Shown here piece after piece: positions 1 to 8,400 of a stretch of DNA of 9,769 bases. Position numbers and translations under genes: made by a program. Source of the stretch: JBLNBU01 sp050260215 (GTDB taxonomy: Bacteria; Pseudomonadota; Alphaproteobacteria; Rhodospirillales; Magnetospirillaceae); NCBI GenBank assembly GCA_050260215.1, contig JBLNBU010000131.1, positions 1 to 9,769 on the forward strand, in the 5' to 3' direction. Under the pieces are notes generated by a model. The model was given only the letters and a program-made list of their open reading frames with translations. It searched no databases and was not told the DNA's origin. Position 1 is the first letter of the stretch, and every line of letters starts with the position of its first letter.

Positions 1-2
1 GC

Positions 3-485
3 CGCATGGCCGAAACGGTGTGCGCCCGCGTCGACGCCACCACCATGGCGCATGGGGTGGCTGCGCGCCTGCCCTATCTGGACGACCAGCTGGTCGGCTA
101 TGCCACGGCGGTGCCGACCTATCACCGCTCGCCGGCAGGATCACCCAAGCTGCTGCTGCGCCGCGCCGTCGGTGACCTGGTGCCGCCCGAGCTGCTGGCG
201 CGGCCCGCCACGCCGCCCTCGCTGCCGCTGGAACGCTGGCTGGCCGAAGGCCCGCTGTCGGCCGAGCTGGACCGGGCGATCGAGCGCTCGGCCCTGTTCG
301 GCAGCGGGATCCTGGACGTGGACGCCACCCGCCAACTGCTGGCACGGCACCGCGCCGGCGAGGCCCACACCCGCACCCTGTTCGCGGTGCTGATCCTGGC
401 CGGGTTCTGCGACGGGCTGGGCATCGACGGCATCGCCGGCGACAGCGCGTGGCCGGCTGCCGCGTTTTCCTCGCCCGGGGCCTGA
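3..485 (+). CDS. asnB: Asparagine synthase (glutamine-hydrolysing), C-terminal fragment cut by the window edge
   Basis: This is the C-terminal end of the ATP-dependent synthetase domain of a class-B asparagine synthetase, which makes asparagine or amidates a related substrate using ammonia from glutamine. The visible 160 residues open in the conserved block RVDATTMAHG followed by ARLPYLDDQLV. In the family this block follows the pyrophosphate-binding loop and is normally 300 or more residues into the protein. The next conserved block is GSPKLLLRRAVGDLVPPELL. The reading frame is open to the window edge, so the ATG at position 6 is internal and the glutamine amidotransferase half lies to the left. 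The stop is TGA at 483-485. The gene converges on alaS with a 9-base gap. Homologues occur both as housekeeping enzymes and as amidotransferases inside exosortase/exopolysaccharide clusters, and this fragment cannot tell which. The family call is firm and the physiological role is open. Confidence 0.88.
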   Translation, partial: RMAETVCARVDATTMAHGVAARLPYLDDQLVGYATAVPTYHRSPAGSPKLLLRRAVGDLVPPELLARPATPPSLPLERWLAEGPLSAELDRAIERSALFGSGILDVDATRQLLARHRAGEAHTRTLFAVLILAGFCDGLGIDGIAGDSAWPAAAFSSPGA

Positions 486-494
486 CGGGGGGCC

Positions 495-3134
<2,640 letters not shown>

Positions 3135-3179
3135 GGCCTCTACGTGGTCACAAGGGCGGCCCGGCCCAAGGGAACGACT

Positions 3180-3217
3180 CCCCGGCGTCTCTCCGCCCGG
3201 AGAGAGGGGGGTTTTTT
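3180..3217 (+). terminator. Hairpin followed by six T upstream of alaS and the kinase gene
   Basis: Positions 3188-3194 (TCTCTCC) and 3199-3205 (GGAGAGA) form a perfect 7-bp stem with the loop GCCC. CCCC at 3180-3183 can extend the stem by pairing with GGGG at 3208-3211 across a small internal loop. Six T follow directly at 3212-3217. On the plus strand this is a textbook intrinsic terminator, yet no plus-strand gene ends here: alaS starts 46 bases away in the other direction and the kinase begins downstream. It could stop antisense transcripts, attenuate a kinase leader transcript, or not act as a terminator at all. Read on the minus strand, the same palindrome would lie at the 5' end of an alaS transcript, as an operator or leader hairpin. 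The structure is clear and the function is uncertain. Confidence 0.5.
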
Positions 3218-3242
3218 AACCCGCCGCGACCGACCCTGTCCA
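3213..3242 (-). promoter_or_regulatory. Candidate sigma-70-type promoter of alaS
   Basis: On the minus strand TGGACA (3237-3242, five of six bases of the -35 consensus) is followed after 18 bases by TAAAAA (3213-3218, four of six bases of the -10 consensus). Transcription would then begin around 3204-3208, inside the palindrome at 3188-3205, leaving a leader of about 70 bases before the alaS ATG. E. coli AlaRS is known to repress its own gene by binding a palindrome flanking the start site, so this arrangement suggests similar control. The -10 match rests on an A-run that is also the T-run of a possible terminator on the other strand. Confidence 0.3.
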
Positions 3243-3367
3243 GTTGGCGCTCACTTGGGTGGGGGCGGAAAGCGGCCGGCCTACCACCAACGCGACAGCC
3301 CCTCTCCCATCCGAGACCATGCCTTCCGTACGCTTGTCGGGAATAGTGCGTGTCGTCGCGATCCAGC

Positions 3368-3372
3368 GAGGG
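3368..3372 (+). promoter_or_regulatory. Ribosome binding site deciding the kinase start
   Basis: GAGGG lies 6 bases before the ATG at 3379. The in-frame ATGs upstream at 3244 and 3319 lack a comparable site, and the residues they would add do not look like a protein domain. The following peptide begins with a short charged segment and then a membrane helix, as expected for this sensor family. Confidence 0.6.
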
Positions 3373-3378
3373 CAGCGA

Positions 3379-5106
3379 ATGCGCAGGTTCGAAGTGATGG
3401 TCCCCACCGCCTATGCCGGTGTGGCCGTGGTATGGATTCTGGGGTCGGACCTCTTGGTGCAGCGACTGTTCCCAGATCACATGATGCAGGCGCAGATGTG
3501 GAAGGGCTGGGCGTTCGTCGGGGTTACGGCGGTGCTGCTGTACCTGGCGCTGCGCCGCATCGTCGCCGCCCAGCGCCGCGCCACCGCGTCCCTGCGCGAG
3601 GCCGCCCGCCACCTGGAGCAGACCAAGCGCGACTACCAGGTCATCATCGACAACATGCCCGACCTGTTCTTCCGCACCTCGGGCGACGGGCGCTTCCAGA
3701 TGGTCTCGGCCATGGGCAGCGAGATGCTGGGCTATTCCAACGCCGAGTTCATGAAGCTCAACATCCGCGACCTGTGCTGGACGCCGGAGGACCGCGCCCG
3801 GCTGGTCGAGGCCATGAGCCGGGCCGAGGGCCGGCGCGTCGCCGTCGACATCCGCCTCAAGCGCAAGGACGGGGTCGCCATCTGGGCGGCGCTCAACGTC
3901 ATCCCGCGCTTTGTCGCCGGCCGTGCCCTGGTCATCGACGCCATCGCCCGCAACATGACCGCCGCGGTCGAGGCCACCGCCGAGTTGAAGATGGCCAAGC
4001 AGGGTGCCGAGGCCGCCAGCATCGCCAAGTCCCGCTTCCTGGCCGCCGCCAGCCACGACCTGCGCCAGCCGGTGCAAAGCCTGTACCTGTTCGCCGGCGT
4101 GCTGGACCAGCAGCTGGCCGGCAGCCGATCGCGCAAGCTGGTGGGCGACATGCTGCACGCGTTGGACGCCATGAAGCTGCTGCTGGACGGCCTGCTGGAC
4201 ATGTCCAAGCTGGACGCCGGGCTGGTGGTGCCCCAGTTCGAGGACGTGGCCGTCGGCCCCCTGTTGGCCCGCCTGGCCGAGGAGTACGGCGGCCGCGCCC
4301 GTCGGCTGGGCCTGGACTTCCGCTGGGTACCGTCGACGGCGGTGGTCCGCTCCGACCCGGTCCTGCTCGAGCGCATGCTGCGCAGCCTGCTCGACAACGC
4401 GCTGCGCTTCACCCCGTTCGGCCGGGTGCTGCTGGGCTGCCGGCGCCGCAACGGGCGCATGGACGTGCAGGTGATCGACACCGGCATCGGCATCGCGCCC
4501 GAACAGCAGGCCAGCATCTTCGAGGAGTTCCACCAGTTGGCCAATCCCGAGCGCGATCGCAGCAAGGGCCTGGGCTTGGGCCTGGCCATCGTCAGCCGGC
4601 TGGGGAGGCTCCTGGGCCACGGGGTCGACCTGCGCTCCGCCCCGGCGCGTGGCTCGGCCTTCACCGTGTCGCTGCCCCGCGTCGCCGGCGCCGTGGCCGG
4701 CGAGAGCACCGCCCAGGCGCCCGCCCCCGAGCGCATCGGCGGTACCGTGGTGGTCATCGAGGACGAGCCGCTGGTCCGCCTGGGCTTCCAGACCATGCTG
4801 GAAGGCTGGGGCTTCCACGTGCTGGCCGGCGCCACCGCCGAGGAAGCCCTGGAAGAGATCGACCGCACCGGCCACCATCCCGACCTGGTCATCGCCGACT
4901 ACCGGCTGCCCAACAACGCGGTGGGCACCGAGGCCATCCGCGCGGTGCTGCAGCACTGCGGGGCCCACGCGCCGGGGCTGATCGTCACCGGCGACACCGC
5001 GCCCCAGCGCCTGCGCGAGGCCAAGGCGTCGGGCTACGAGCTGCTGCACAAGCCGGTCGCCGCCGAAGAGTTGCGCAAGGTGGTCAACACCCTGCTGGCG
5101 GCCTAG
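3379..5106 (+). CDS. Membrane-bound PAS hybrid sensor histidine kinase with C-terminal receiver domain
   Basis: This 575-residue inner-membrane sensor should autophosphorylate on a histidine and pass the phosphate to its own receiver. Helix 1 (about 9-27, with WILGSDLL) and helix 2 (about 43-60, with WKGWAFVGVTAVLLYLALR) form a short two-helix anchor found in many proteobacterial PAS kinases and GGDEF proteins. Almost nothing is exposed to the periplasm. A PAS domain follows (about 86-195), then HisKA with H226 in the box ASHDLRQPVQ, and HATPase_c with N340 (LLDNALRF), D367 (DTGIGIAPE) and the glycine box around 397-401. The receiver (about 454-575) has E461/D462, the phosphoacceptor D507 (IADYRLP), T537 and K558. 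No HPt or DNA-binding output domain is present and no response-regulator gene is adjacent, so phosphate must pass to an unlinked partner or the receiver must modulate the kinase. The gene converges on the small exported-protein gene with 4 bases between stops. The start at 3379 has a good ribosome binding site. The signal sensed is unknown; the position of the PAS domain suggests a cytoplasmic or redox cue. Confidence 0.93.
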   Translation: MRRFEVMVPTAYAGVAVVWILGSDLLVQRLFPDHMMQAQMWKGWAFVGVTAVLLYLALRRIVAAQRRATASLREAARHLEQTKRDYQVIIDNMPDLFFRTSGDGRFQMVSAMGSEMLGYSNAEFMKLNIRDLCWTPEDRARLVEAMSRAEGRRVAVDIRLKRKDGVAIWAALNVIPRFVAGRALVIDAIARNMTAAVEATAELKMAKQGAEAASIAKSRFLAAASHDLRQPVQSLYLFAGVLDQQLAGSRSRKLVGDMLHALDAMKLLLDGLLDMSKLDAGLVVPQFEDVAVGPLLARLAEEYGGRARRLGLDFRWVPSTAVVRSDPVLLERMLRSLLDNALRFTPFGRVLLGCRRRNGRMDVQVIDTGIGIAPEQQASIFEEFHQLANPERDRSKGLGLGLAIVSRLGRLLGHGVDLRSAPARGSAFTVSLPRVAGAVAGESTAQAPAPERIGGTVVVIEDEPLVRLGFQTMLEGWGFHVLAGATAEEALEEIDRTGHHPDLVIADYRLPNNAVGTEAIRAVLQHCGAHAPGLIVTGDTAPQRLREAKASGYELLHKPVAAEELRKVVNTLLAA

Positions 5107-5110
5107 CCCC

Positions 5111-5593
5111 CTACTTCTTCGCCGTCTGCGCCTTCTTCTCGCCGCCGCAGGCCGGGCCCGAGGCGGGAATCAGGCGCACGGCGAAGCCTTCCAGCTCGGC
5201 CGGCTTCAGCGCCAGGATGCGGTCGAACAGCGGCGCGTGGTCCTCGCAATAGTCGGCGACCACGTGGGCGCGCTGGGATTCCTCGTTGGCGAGCTGGGTG
5301 ACGTAGCGGTCCATCTGCCGGCGATGGTCCTTGCCATGGCTGCGGGCGAAATGGTCTTCCAGCACCCGGGCATTGGCGTTCAACGCCCCGCCGAAGCGCT
5401 GGACGTAGCTGCCGTACTTGGCCGGCAGCTCGGCATCGGTGGTGCGGCAGTTCAGTGACGCGACCTGCAGCTGGACGTGCAGCTGGCGCAGCTGGGCGGC
5501 GCGCATTTCCTCGGGCGTGAAGCAGGCGGACGCCTGGGCGACGCCAGCGGCCAGGCAGGCGGCGGTCACGGCGGAAAGCAGGATGCGGGGCAA
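5111..5593 (-). CDS. Unrecognised small exported protein with four cysteines in the mature part
   Basis: I do not recognise a named family. From a TTG codon at 5591-5593 the product is 160 residues. It begins with a signal peptide (PRILLSAVTAACLAAGVAQ) with likely signal peptidase I cleavage around residues 21-23 (AQASA). The mature part is mostly helical and charged, with cysteines at 24, 49, 116 and 149, which could form two disulfides in the periplasm, and it ends in a lysine-rich tail. The frame stays open upstream to an ATG at 5737 and passes a GTG at 5662. I prefer the TTG because third-position GC drops upstream of it and a 49-residue arginine-rich leader before a signal peptide would be odd. 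No good ribosome binding site marks any choice, so the N-terminus is uncertain. The residue before C24 is alanine and the -3 position is not a lipobox leucine, so a lipoprotein is unlikely. The gene stands alone, divergent from the polysaccharide operon, so a role in envelope biology is only a guess. Confidence 0.72.
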   Translation of the reverse strand: MPRILLSAVTAACLAAGVAQASACFTPEEMRAAQLRQLHVQLQVASLNCRTTDAELPAKYGSYVQRFGGALNANARVLEDHFARSHGKDHRRQMDRYVTQLANEESQRAHVVADYCEDHAPLFDRILALKPAELEGFAVRLIPASGPACGGEKKAQTAKK

Positions 5594-5642
5594 GGCACGC
5601 TCGCGTCGAAAGGGGTGGGCCAGGGCGCGAGTGTGGGCCAAC

Positions 5643-5668
5643 CGGCGGGGGGATTTCAACACCCGCCG
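5643..5668. repeat. Inverted repeat in the spacer upstream of the exported-protein gene
   Basis: CGGCGGG (5643-5649) and CCCGCCG (5662-5668) are perfect inverted copies separated by 12 AT-richer bases. In a minus-strand transcript this hairpin would sit about 50 bases before the TTG start. It may be a leader structure or operator, but GC-only 7-mers pair by chance fairly easily in this genome. Confidence 0.3.
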
Positions 5669-5707
5669 CGGGGGCAAAGTGTGGGCATGGCTTATCCCTA
5701 TTCGCGC

Positions 5708-5727
5708 TCGCCCGACCCGCAGGGCGA
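5708..5727. repeat. Dyad TCGCCC-N8-GGGCGA in the middle of the divergent spacer
   Basis: The half-sites at 5708-5713 and 5722-5727 are perfect inverted copies. An outer pair, ATTCGC (5700-5705) and GCGAAT (5724-5729), overlaps them. The dyad lies near the centre of the 242-base spacer between the exported-protein gene (-) and the polysaccharide operon (+). It is therefore a candidate operator for a dimeric regulator acting on either gene. No convincing -35/-10 or -24/-12 promoter was identified beside it. Confidence 0.3.
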
Positions 5728-5822
5728 ATGTCCGCATGAAAGGATGCGACCGGCGCGCGACGGGGGCATATGTCGCTCGGCACTGCCTGGGACTTTGGTC
5801 TGTCTTGCTCCAACTGCCGCTT

Positions 5823-5832
5823 GGGGGGAAGG
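5823..5832 (+). promoter_or_regulatory. Strong purine-rich ribosome binding site deciding the phosphotransferase start
   Basis: GGGGGGAAGG ends 3 bases before the ATG at 5836, with its GGGGAA core at normal spacing. This favours 5836 over the longer in-frame ATG at 5770, and over ATG 5959, which has no such site. Confidence 0.65.
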
Positions 5833-5835
5833 CCG

Positions 5836-7251
5836 ATGCGTCACCTCGACGTCGACCAGCCGCAGGGTTATCGGGCCTGGCCGCATATACTGCGGCCCGG
5901 TCCGGCGGCCGGGCGGGGAGAACCTCCCGCCCTGCTGGCCCACGGGCTGCGCGACGCCATGATGGCGGGCGGCCGAGCCCTTGACGCGGCGGCGGTGGCG
6001 GTTGCCGGCTGGCTGGCCGGTCCCGCCCCGTCGCCGGCGGTGGCCGCGGTGGCGGCGCTGCTGGCGGTACAGCTGCTGCAGCTGGCGGGCGGCTACGACC
6101 ACGAGCACAGCTATGCGGACGCCCGTCGCCTGTGGGCGGCGGCGCTGCTGCCGGCGACGGCGGTGCTGGCGGCCGGTACCGGGGTTTCCCCGTGGATGGC
6201 GGTTGCCTCGCTGCTGGCGGTGCTGGCGCGCCTGGCCTGGGCCCCGGCCTTGGGACTGGCGGCGCGGCGCAGCCGGGCGGCGCGGCGCGTGCTGGTGGTC
6301 GGCGACCGCAGCCGGGCGCTCGACGTATTGTGCCTGCTGGTGGCCGACGGGCGGCGGTGGAACATTCCGGTCGGCATCCTGGTCGACGTCGAGGCGCCGG
6401 CCCGGCCGTTGCTGGGCGGCTTCATCGCCGGCCTGGACGAAATCGAGCGGGTGGTCGCCGACGAGGCGGTCGACGACGTGGTCGTCGCCCTGCCTTGGTC
6501 CGACACCCCGCGCCTGGCCCATTGCCTGGACAAGCTGCGGCCGCTGGCCGTCGACGTCCACCTGTTCCCCGAGGACGCCACCCCCTATGCCGGCGGCGCC
6601 GGAGTCAGTGTGCTGGCCGGCGTGCCCATGGCCCGCCTTGCCGCCCGGCCGCTGTCTGGCTGGCGCGCCGCGGCCAAGGCGGTCGAGGACCGGGTGCTGG
6701 GCGTGCTCGCCCTGCTGGCGGCGTCGCCGGTCATGCTGGCGGTGGCGGTGGCCATCAAGCTGGACAGTCCCGGGCCGGTGCTGTTTCGCCAGCAGCGCTA
6801 CGGCTACGACAACAAGCCGTTCACCTGCTTCAAGTTCCGCAGCATGCGGGTGCGCCCCCAGGAAGCCGAGGTGCGCCAGGCCAGCCGTGACGATCCCAGG
6901 GTGACCCGGGTGGGCCGCTTCATCCGCCGCACCTCGCTCGACGAGCTGCCGCAGCTGTTCAACGTCATCGCCGGGTCCATGTCGCTGGTGGGCCCCCGGC
7001 CGCACGCAGTGTCGCACCACCACCACTATGCCCGGCTGGTCGACGACTACCGCTGCCGCCACCGCATGAAACCCGGCATCACCGGCTGGGCCCAGGTCAA
7101 CGGCTATCGCGGCGAGACCGCCACCGTCGAGCTGATGCGAAAAAGGGTGATCTTCGACCTGTGGTACATCGACCACTGGAGCGTCGGCCTGGACCTCAAG
7201 ATCATGGCCATGACCCCGCTCGCCTGCCTGCGCGGCACCAATGCGTACTAG
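5836..7251 (+). CDS. Undecaprenyl-phosphate sugar phosphotransferase, WcaJ/EpsE type
   Basis: This inner-membrane enzyme of 471 residues should start exopolysaccharide repeat-unit assembly by moving a hexose-1-phosphate from a nucleotide sugar onto undecaprenyl phosphate. About four N-terminal membrane helices (near 47-63, 68-86, 99-117, 119-141) lead into a Rossmann-like cytoplasmic domain opening with RVLVVGD at 151-157. A further hydrophobic helix (about 283-307) precedes the catalytic domain. That domain holds KLDSPGPVLFRQQRYG (from K308), CFKFRSM, DDPRVTRVGRFIRR (from D352), the catalytic dyad D369-E370 in SLDELPQLFNVI, SLVGPRPH, MKPGITGWAQVNGYRGET and the terminal GTNAY. All signature blocks are intact and the length is normal for the family. 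Four consecutive histidines (394-397) lie just before the conserved Y..L...Y segment. The sugar cannot be read from sequence; glucose or galactose is usual. It is the first gene of the operon, 12 bases ahead of the chain-length gene. Several GC-rich hairpins lie in its first 33 codons. Confidence 0.95.
   Translation: MRHLDVDQPQGYRAWPHILRPGPAAGRGEPPALLAHGLRDAMMAGGRALDAAAVAVAGWLAGPAPSPAVAAVAALLAVQLLQLAGGYDHEHSYADARRLWAAALLPATAVLAAGTGVSPWMAVASLLAVLARLAWAPALGLAARRSRAARRVLVVGDRSRALDVLCLLVADGRRWNIPVGILVDVEAPARPLLGGFIAGLDEIERVVADEAVDDVVVALPWSDTPRLAHCLDKLRPLAVDVHLFPEDATPYAGGAGVSVLAGVPMARLAARPLSGWRAAAKAVEDRVLGVLALLAASPVMLAVAVAIKLDSPGPVLFRQQRYGYDNKPFTCFKFRSMRVRPQEAEVRQASRDDPRVTRVGRFIRRTSLDELPQLFNVIAGSMSLVGPRPHAVSHHHHYARLVDDYRCRHRMKPGITGWAQVNGYRGETATVELMRKRVIFDLWYIDHWSVGLDLKIMAMTPLACLRGTNAY
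5879..5931 (+). repeat. Cluster of adjacent hairpins in the first codons of the phosphotransferase gene
   Basis: GGCCGCA (5879-5885) and TGCGGCC (5891-5897) form a perfect 7-bp stem with the loop TATAC. Next, GCCCGG (5895-5900) and CCGGGC (5909-5914) are inverted copies. Then GGCGGG (5912-5917) pairs with CCCGCC (5926-5931). Neighbouring stems share bases, so not all can form at once. Third-position GC is lower here than in the rest of the gene. The structures could slow or tune early translation, or be incidental. Confidence 0.35.
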
Positions 7252-7263
7252 CGGGGCACGGCC

Positions 7264-8397
7264 ATGAGCGCGCGCGGCCTGGCCCATGCGGTATTCCGCC
7301 ACGGGCGCCTGTTCGTCGCCGTGCTGGTGCTGGCCCTGGCCGGCGGCGGCGCGCTGGCCTTGCGCCCGCCGGCATGGCGGGCCGAGGCGGGCGTCACCGT
7401 CGACGGCAACGCCGAGGCGCTGGCCGCCGTGCTGGCCAGTCGCGACCTGCACCGGGCGGTGCTTGAACGTGTGGCGCTCTATCCCGGCCTGTCCGAGGAC
7501 GAGGCGGTGGCCGCCTTCGGCCGCGACCTCGAGCTGCGGCCGCGCGCGGATGCCGGCGTGGTGTGGCTGGCGCTTTCCGGTCCCGATCCGCGCACCACCG
7601 CCGCGGCGCTGGCCGCCCTGATCGACCAGGCCCGCGCCGGCAGCGACGCCGCCCCGCGCCGCCAGCGCCTGGACCCCGCCGGCGAGCGCCAGGTCCTGGC
7701 CGCCCGCCGCGCCGAGGCCGAGGGCCAGGCCGCGAGTGCCGAGGCCCGCGCCGCCGAACTGGCCGACCGGCTGACCGCGCTGAAGGCGCGGCTGGCCGCC
7801 ACCCCGCCGACCCTGCAGCTGTCGAGCGAAAGCGACCGCTCGCACGTCATCGACCAGGCCAAGGCCAAGCTGTTCGAGCTGTCGACCCGCGAGCAGGAGC
7901 TGCTGGGAAAGTACCAGGACGGCAGCATCACCGTGCGCAACCTGCGCGCCGAGAAGGCCAAGGTCGAGGAGCTGCTGAAGGGCCTGGAAGCCCCGGTCGA
8001 GGGCCGGGTCACCAACGGCCCCAACCCCCTTTACCAGGACATCGAGAAGGACGTGGTGCGCGCCGAGGCCGACCTGACCGCGGCACGGGCGCGCGGCAAG
8101 GCGCTGGCCCGGCAGATCGCCGACATCGACCACCGCCTGGACGCGCTGGCCGCCGAAGCCGCCAGTACCCGTCCGCAGGTTCCGGCGCTGGGCATGCTGG
8201 AACACGCCCAGGTCGCCGCCCGCCCGCTGGGGCCGCGGCCCGCCGCGCTGATGGCCGCCGCGGGGGCGATCGGCCTGGTGCTCGCCCTGCTGGCCGCCCT
8301 GGCCGCCGAACGCCTGTCGGGCCGCTTCGCCACCCCGGCCGACGTCGAGCGGCGGCTGGGCCTCAAGGTGCTGTCCTCCCTCCCACGCGAGAGATGA
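7264..8397 (+). CDS. Chain-length determinant / polysaccharide co-polymerase, Wzz-GumC family, compact form
   Basis: This 377-residue inner-membrane protein should work with a Wzy-type polymerase to set exopolysaccharide chain length and help export. Helix 1 spans about 16-33 and helix 2 about 327-348, with the loop between them in the periplasm. The loop begins with a small Wzz-like portion (about 38-125, ending in DPRTTAAALAALIDQAR) and continues into long alanine/glutamate-rich coiled coils (about 135-182 and 262-300). Between these lie family blocks with LSTREQELLGKY (near 206-217) and NPLYQDIEKD (254-263). After helix 2 come a short cytoplasmic tail with TPADVERRLGLKVLSSLPRER and then the stop, as in GumC/EpsF-like proteins before a separate kinase. 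There is no C-terminal ATPase domain, so it would need a separate tyrosine kinase. Relatives are often about 450-520 residues; this one seems shortened in the second coiled-coil arm before helix 2. The start has only a weak GGGG site 12 bases after the previous stop, indicating cotranscription. Confidence 0.88.
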   Translation: MSARGLAHAVFRHGRLFVAVLVLALAGGGALALRPPAWRAEAGVTVDGNAEALAAVLASRDLHRAVLERVALYPGLSEDEAVAAFGRDLELRPRADAGVVWLALSGPDPRTTAAALAALIDQARAGSDAAPRRQRLDPAGERQVLAARRAEAEGQAASAEARAAELADRLTALKARLAATPPTLQLSSESDRSHVIDQAKAKLFELSTREQELLGKYQDGSITVRNLRAEKAKVEELLKGLEAPVEGRVTNGPNPLYQDIEKDVVRAEADLTAARARGKALARQIADIDHRLDALAAEAASTRPQVPALGMLEHAQVAARPLGPRPAALMAAAGAIGLVLALLAALAAERLSGRFATPADVERRLGLKVLSSLPRER

Positions 8398-8400
8398 GCC

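Noticed and set aside
3244..3378. N-terminal extension of the kinase to the ATG at 3244 or 3319
   Set aside because: The extra residues resemble no domain, neither ATG has a good ribosome binding site, and the ATG at 3379 has GAGGG at 6 bases and leads straight into the membrane anchor.
3148..5049. A 633-codon minus-strand frame opposite the sensor kinase
   Set aside because: It is a composition-driven shadow; the plus-strand kinase has every catalytic residue in place.
5522..5593. Lipoprotein signal on the small exported protein because a cysteine follows the signal peptide
   Set aside because: The residues before C24 read AQASA, without the leucine-type residue expected at -3 of a lipobox; ordinary signal peptidase I cleavage fits better.
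5770..5835. Start of the phosphotransferase at the ATG at 5770
   Set aside because: The purine-rich ribosome binding site at 5823-5832 points to 5836, and the 22 extra residues show no family similarity.
5760..5835. A -24/-12 (sigma-54) promoter suggested by GGCAC near 5780
   Set aside because: The downstream GC element at the required spacing is missing, so the match is only a chance GGCAC.
7015..7026. Four consecutive histidines in the phosphotransferase as a metal site
   Set aside because: They lie at a variable position between two conserved family blocks, and no other metal-ligand pattern accompanies them.
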